Below, piece by piece: positions 6,772 through 8,164 of a stretch of 8,164 nt of DNA (within the stretch, counting starts at the first letter, position 1; each line of letters starts with the position of its first letter). This DNA is from DASVEE01 sp036399695 (lineage in GTDB: Bacteria; Acidobacteriota; Thermoanaerobaculia; Gp7-AA8): assembly GCA_036399695.1 (NCBI GenBank), contig DASWMP010000323.1:1-8164 (forward strand), written 5' to 3'. The position numbers and the translations under genes were made by a program. The notes under the pieces are model-generated. The model saw only the letters and a list, made by a program, of their open reading frames with translations, did no database searches and had not been told where the DNA came from.

Positions 6772-7950
6772 ATGAAGGAAATCGTCATTCTCGGCGGCGC
6801 TCGCACGCCGATCGGCTCGTTCCTCGGCACCCTCTCTTCGCTCCCGGCCCCCCGCCTCGGCGCCATCGCCATCAAGTGCGCGCTCGAGAACTCCGGCGTC
6901 TCGGCCGACCAGATCGAACAGGTCATCATGGGCAACGTGCTGCAGGCCGGCGTCGGCCAGGCTCCGGCCCGCCAGGCCGGCATCTACGCCGGTATCCCGA
7001 ACACCGCCCCCGCCGTCACGATCAACAAGGTCTGCGGCTCCGGCATGAAGGCGCTGATGTACGCCGCCAACGACATCCGCTGCGGCGAGTACGACATTGC
7101 CGTCGCCGGCGGCATGGAGTCGATGTCCAACGCGCCGTACGCCATGCCGCAGGCGCGCGGCGGCTTCCGCATGGGCAACGGCAAGATCGTCGACCTGATG
7201 ATCCACGACGGCCTCTGGGACCCGTACGGCGACAAGCACATGGGCAACTGCGCCGAGACCTGCGTCTCGAAGTACACCTTCACCCGCGAGCAGCAGGACG
7301 ACTTCTCCCGTGAGTCGTACCGCCGCGCGCAGGAAGCGACGAAGAGCGGCGCTTTCAAGAAGGAGATCGCCGTCGTCGAGATCGAAGGGAAGAAGGGCAA
7401 GTCGGTCGTGGTCGACGACGAGGAGCCGTTCACCGCACCGCTCGACAAGATGGGCACGCTCAAGCCGGCGTTCATGAAGGACGGCGGCACGGTCACGGCC
7501 GCGAACTCCTCGAAGATCAACGACGGCGCAGCGGCACTGGTCGTCACGTCCGCCGAGTACGCGTCGCAGCACGGCCTGACGCCGCTGGCCCGCATCATCT
7601 CGCAGTCGACCGCGGCCCACGAGCCGGAGTGGTTCACCACGGCGCCCGGCAAGGCCATCGAGGTCGTGCTGAAGCGCTCGGGCCTGAAGGTGGACGACAT
7701 CGATCTCTTCGAGATCAACGAAGCGTTCGCCGCCGTCGCCCTCGCGGCCATGAAGGACGCGAACATCCCGCACGACAAGCTGAACGTAAACGGCGGCGCG
7801 GTGGCCCTCGGCCACCCGATCGGCGCCAGCGGCGCCCGCATCCTCGTCACACTGATCCACGCCCTCAAAGCGCGCAACCTCAAGCGCGGCATGGCCGCCA
7901 TCTGCATCGGCGGCGGCGAAGCCGCGGCCATGATCGTCGAAGTCGTGTAG
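6772..7950 (+). CDS. Acetyl-CoA C-acetyltransferase (degradative/biosynthetic-type thiolase)
   Basis: A 392-residue cytosolic thiolase, the usual length for AtoB/PhaA-type enzymes, catalysing reversible conversion of two acetyl-CoA to acetoacetyl-CoA and CoA. The N-terminal half starts with IVILGGARTPIGSF and has the nucleophilic Cys88 in NKVCGSGMKAL. The C-terminal half has the NEAFA block, GGAVALGHPIGASG with His348, and CIGGGEAAA with the acid/base Cys378; His348 and Cys378 match the numbering of Zoogloea thiolase. AGGAG lies 8 nt upstream of the ATG. The frame is complete and ends in TAG. Divergent from lat, it could cleave acetoacetyl-CoA from lysine or fatty-acid breakdown; use in polyhydroxyalkanoate or isoprenoid supply is also possible. 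Chain-length specificity cannot be read from sequence alone, and atoB or phaA cannot be told apart without neighbours. Confidence 0.93.
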   Translation: MKEIVILGGARTPIGSFLGTLSSLPAPRLGAIAIKCALENSGVSADQIEQVIMGNVLQAGVGQAPARQAGIYAGIPNTAPAVTINKVCGSGMKALMYAANDIRCGEYDIAVAGGMESMSNAPYAMPQARGGFRMGNGKIVDLMIHDGLWDPYGDKHMGNCAETCVSKYTFTREQQDDFSRESYRRAQEATKSGAFKKEIAVVEIEGKKGKSVVVDDEEPFTAPLDKMGTLKPAFMKDGGTVTAANSSKINDGAAALVVTSAEYASQHGLTPLARIISQSTAAHEPEWFTTAPGKAIEVVLKRSGLKVDDIDLFEINEAFAAVALAAMKDANIPHDKLNVNGGAVALGHPIGASGARILVTLIHALKARNLKRGMAAICIGGGEAAAMIVEVV

Positions 7951-7958
7951 CCGCCCAG

Positions 7959-8024
7959 TCTCGGAGTGCGGTGGCGAACGCCACCGCTCTTCTACACGTA
8001 TACCAGAGCCGTCGTGTAACGCCA
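7959..8024. repeat. REP-like extragenic palindrome, right copy
   Basis: The first 32 nt (7959-7990) are identical to the reverse complement of 34-65, and the next 19 nt differ at only a few positions, including the TACACGTRTA centre. The distal half has decayed and no longer forms the 19-bp arm seen in the left copy. What remains is a 9-bp stem with an AA loop (7968-7976 with 7979-7987), 17 nt after the thiolase stop and followed by TCTTCT, so it may also end or protect the thiolase mRNA. Confidence 0.85.
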
Positions 8025-8047
8025 GTCTCGGAGTGCGGTGGCGAACG
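8022..8047. repeat. Truncated direct copy of the right palindrome
   Basis: These 26 nt are identical to 7955-7980, at a 67-nt period. The match ends two nt beyond the AA loop of the 9-bp hairpin, where the repeat would have continued with CCACCGC but instead reads GAGGGTGTCTCAAAA. This is either a partial tandem duplication or a palindrome interrupted by inserted DNA. Confidence 0.85.
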
Positions 8048-8107
8048 GAGGGTGTCTCAAAACGGTGCGCCTCGATCTACTCCCTTGGTTCTGCCGTCGA
8101 TGAACCG

Positions 8108-8121
8108 GCGCCTGCGGGCGC
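8108..8121. repeat. Small GC hairpin
   Basis: GCGCC (8108-8112) pairs with GGCGC (8117-8121) around a TGCG loop, directly abutting the next hairpin at 8122-8143. Its short stem makes its significance uncertain. Confidence 0.45.
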
Positions 8122-8143
8122 GGACAGACAGGAGTGTCTGTCC
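8122..8143. repeat. Extragenic hairpin with 9-bp stem
   Basis: GGACAGACA (8122-8130) pairs perfectly with TGTCTGTCC (8135-8143) around a GGAG loop. It has no T tract and no gene within the visible sequence. Its outer ACAG/CTGT pairs resemble those of the hairpin at 5250-5276, so both may belong to a loose family of extragenic palindromes. Confidence 0.7.
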
Positions 8144-8164
8144 CACATTCAGATTCCGCCGAAT

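Noticed and set aside
6712..7860. 382-codon minus-strand open frame opposite the thiolase
   Set aside because: A shadow of the thiolase frame caused by GC-rich codon use; composition is not protein-like.
1..8024. Composite transposon bounded by the inverted palindromes
   Set aside because: There is no transposase or integrase inside, the genes are ordinary metabolic or secreted functions, and the ends look like dispersed palindromic repeats.
7955..8047. CRISPR array
   Set aside because: Only two direct repeat units are present, the spacer contains a decayed part of the same palindrome, and there are no cas genes.

Overview
The window is GC-rich bacterial chromosomal DNA with three intact protein genes, separated and flanked by non-coding DNA full of palindromic repeats. 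Codon use is strongly GC-biased. The large gene has no TTA, CTA or TCA codon between its signal peptide and its stop, so the opposite strand is open for about 4.65 kb. Gene content and extragenic palindromes would suit a GC-rich Acidobacteriota-like or similar environmental bacterium, but no taxonomic marker is present and this is a guess.

Layout from left to right. Positions 1-65 hold a long REP-like palindrome. A strong hairpin at 75-102 looks like the terminator of the first gene. Positions 126-4820 (minus) encode a 1564-residue secreted multidomain DNA/RNA non-specific endonuclease with two lamin-tail domains, Ig-like and cadherin-like repeats and PKD-type modules. Positions 4821-5293 are intergenic and contain a 208-bp element with two 59-bp arms in inverted orientation (5 mismatches, one pair of them compensatory inside a hairpin), followed by a separate 11-bp-stem hairpin. 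Positions 5294-6649 (minus) encode L-lysine 6-transaminase (lat). A 122-bp divergent intergenic region follows, with a good sigma-70-type promoter for lat. Positions 6772-7950 (plus) encode an acetyl-CoA acetyltransferase (thiolase). Positions 7951-8164 hold a second, inverted copy of the left-end palindrome, a 26-bp direct repeat of its start that breaks off just past the palindrome centre, and two more hairpins.

Function. Lat and the thiolase are divergently transcribed and could act at the two ends of lysine catabolism: Lat removes the epsilon-amino group of lysine, and the 2-aminoadipate/glutaryl-CoA route can end in acetoacetyl-CoA, which thiolase splits to acetyl-CoA. That link is inference, as the intermediate enzymes are not here. 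The endonuclease is probably an independent secreted scavenging or matrix-degrading enzyme. No new defence or mobile system is visible. The most interesting non-coding signal is the set of structured repeats, above all the 59-bp inverted pair and the palindrome that appears interrupted near its centre.
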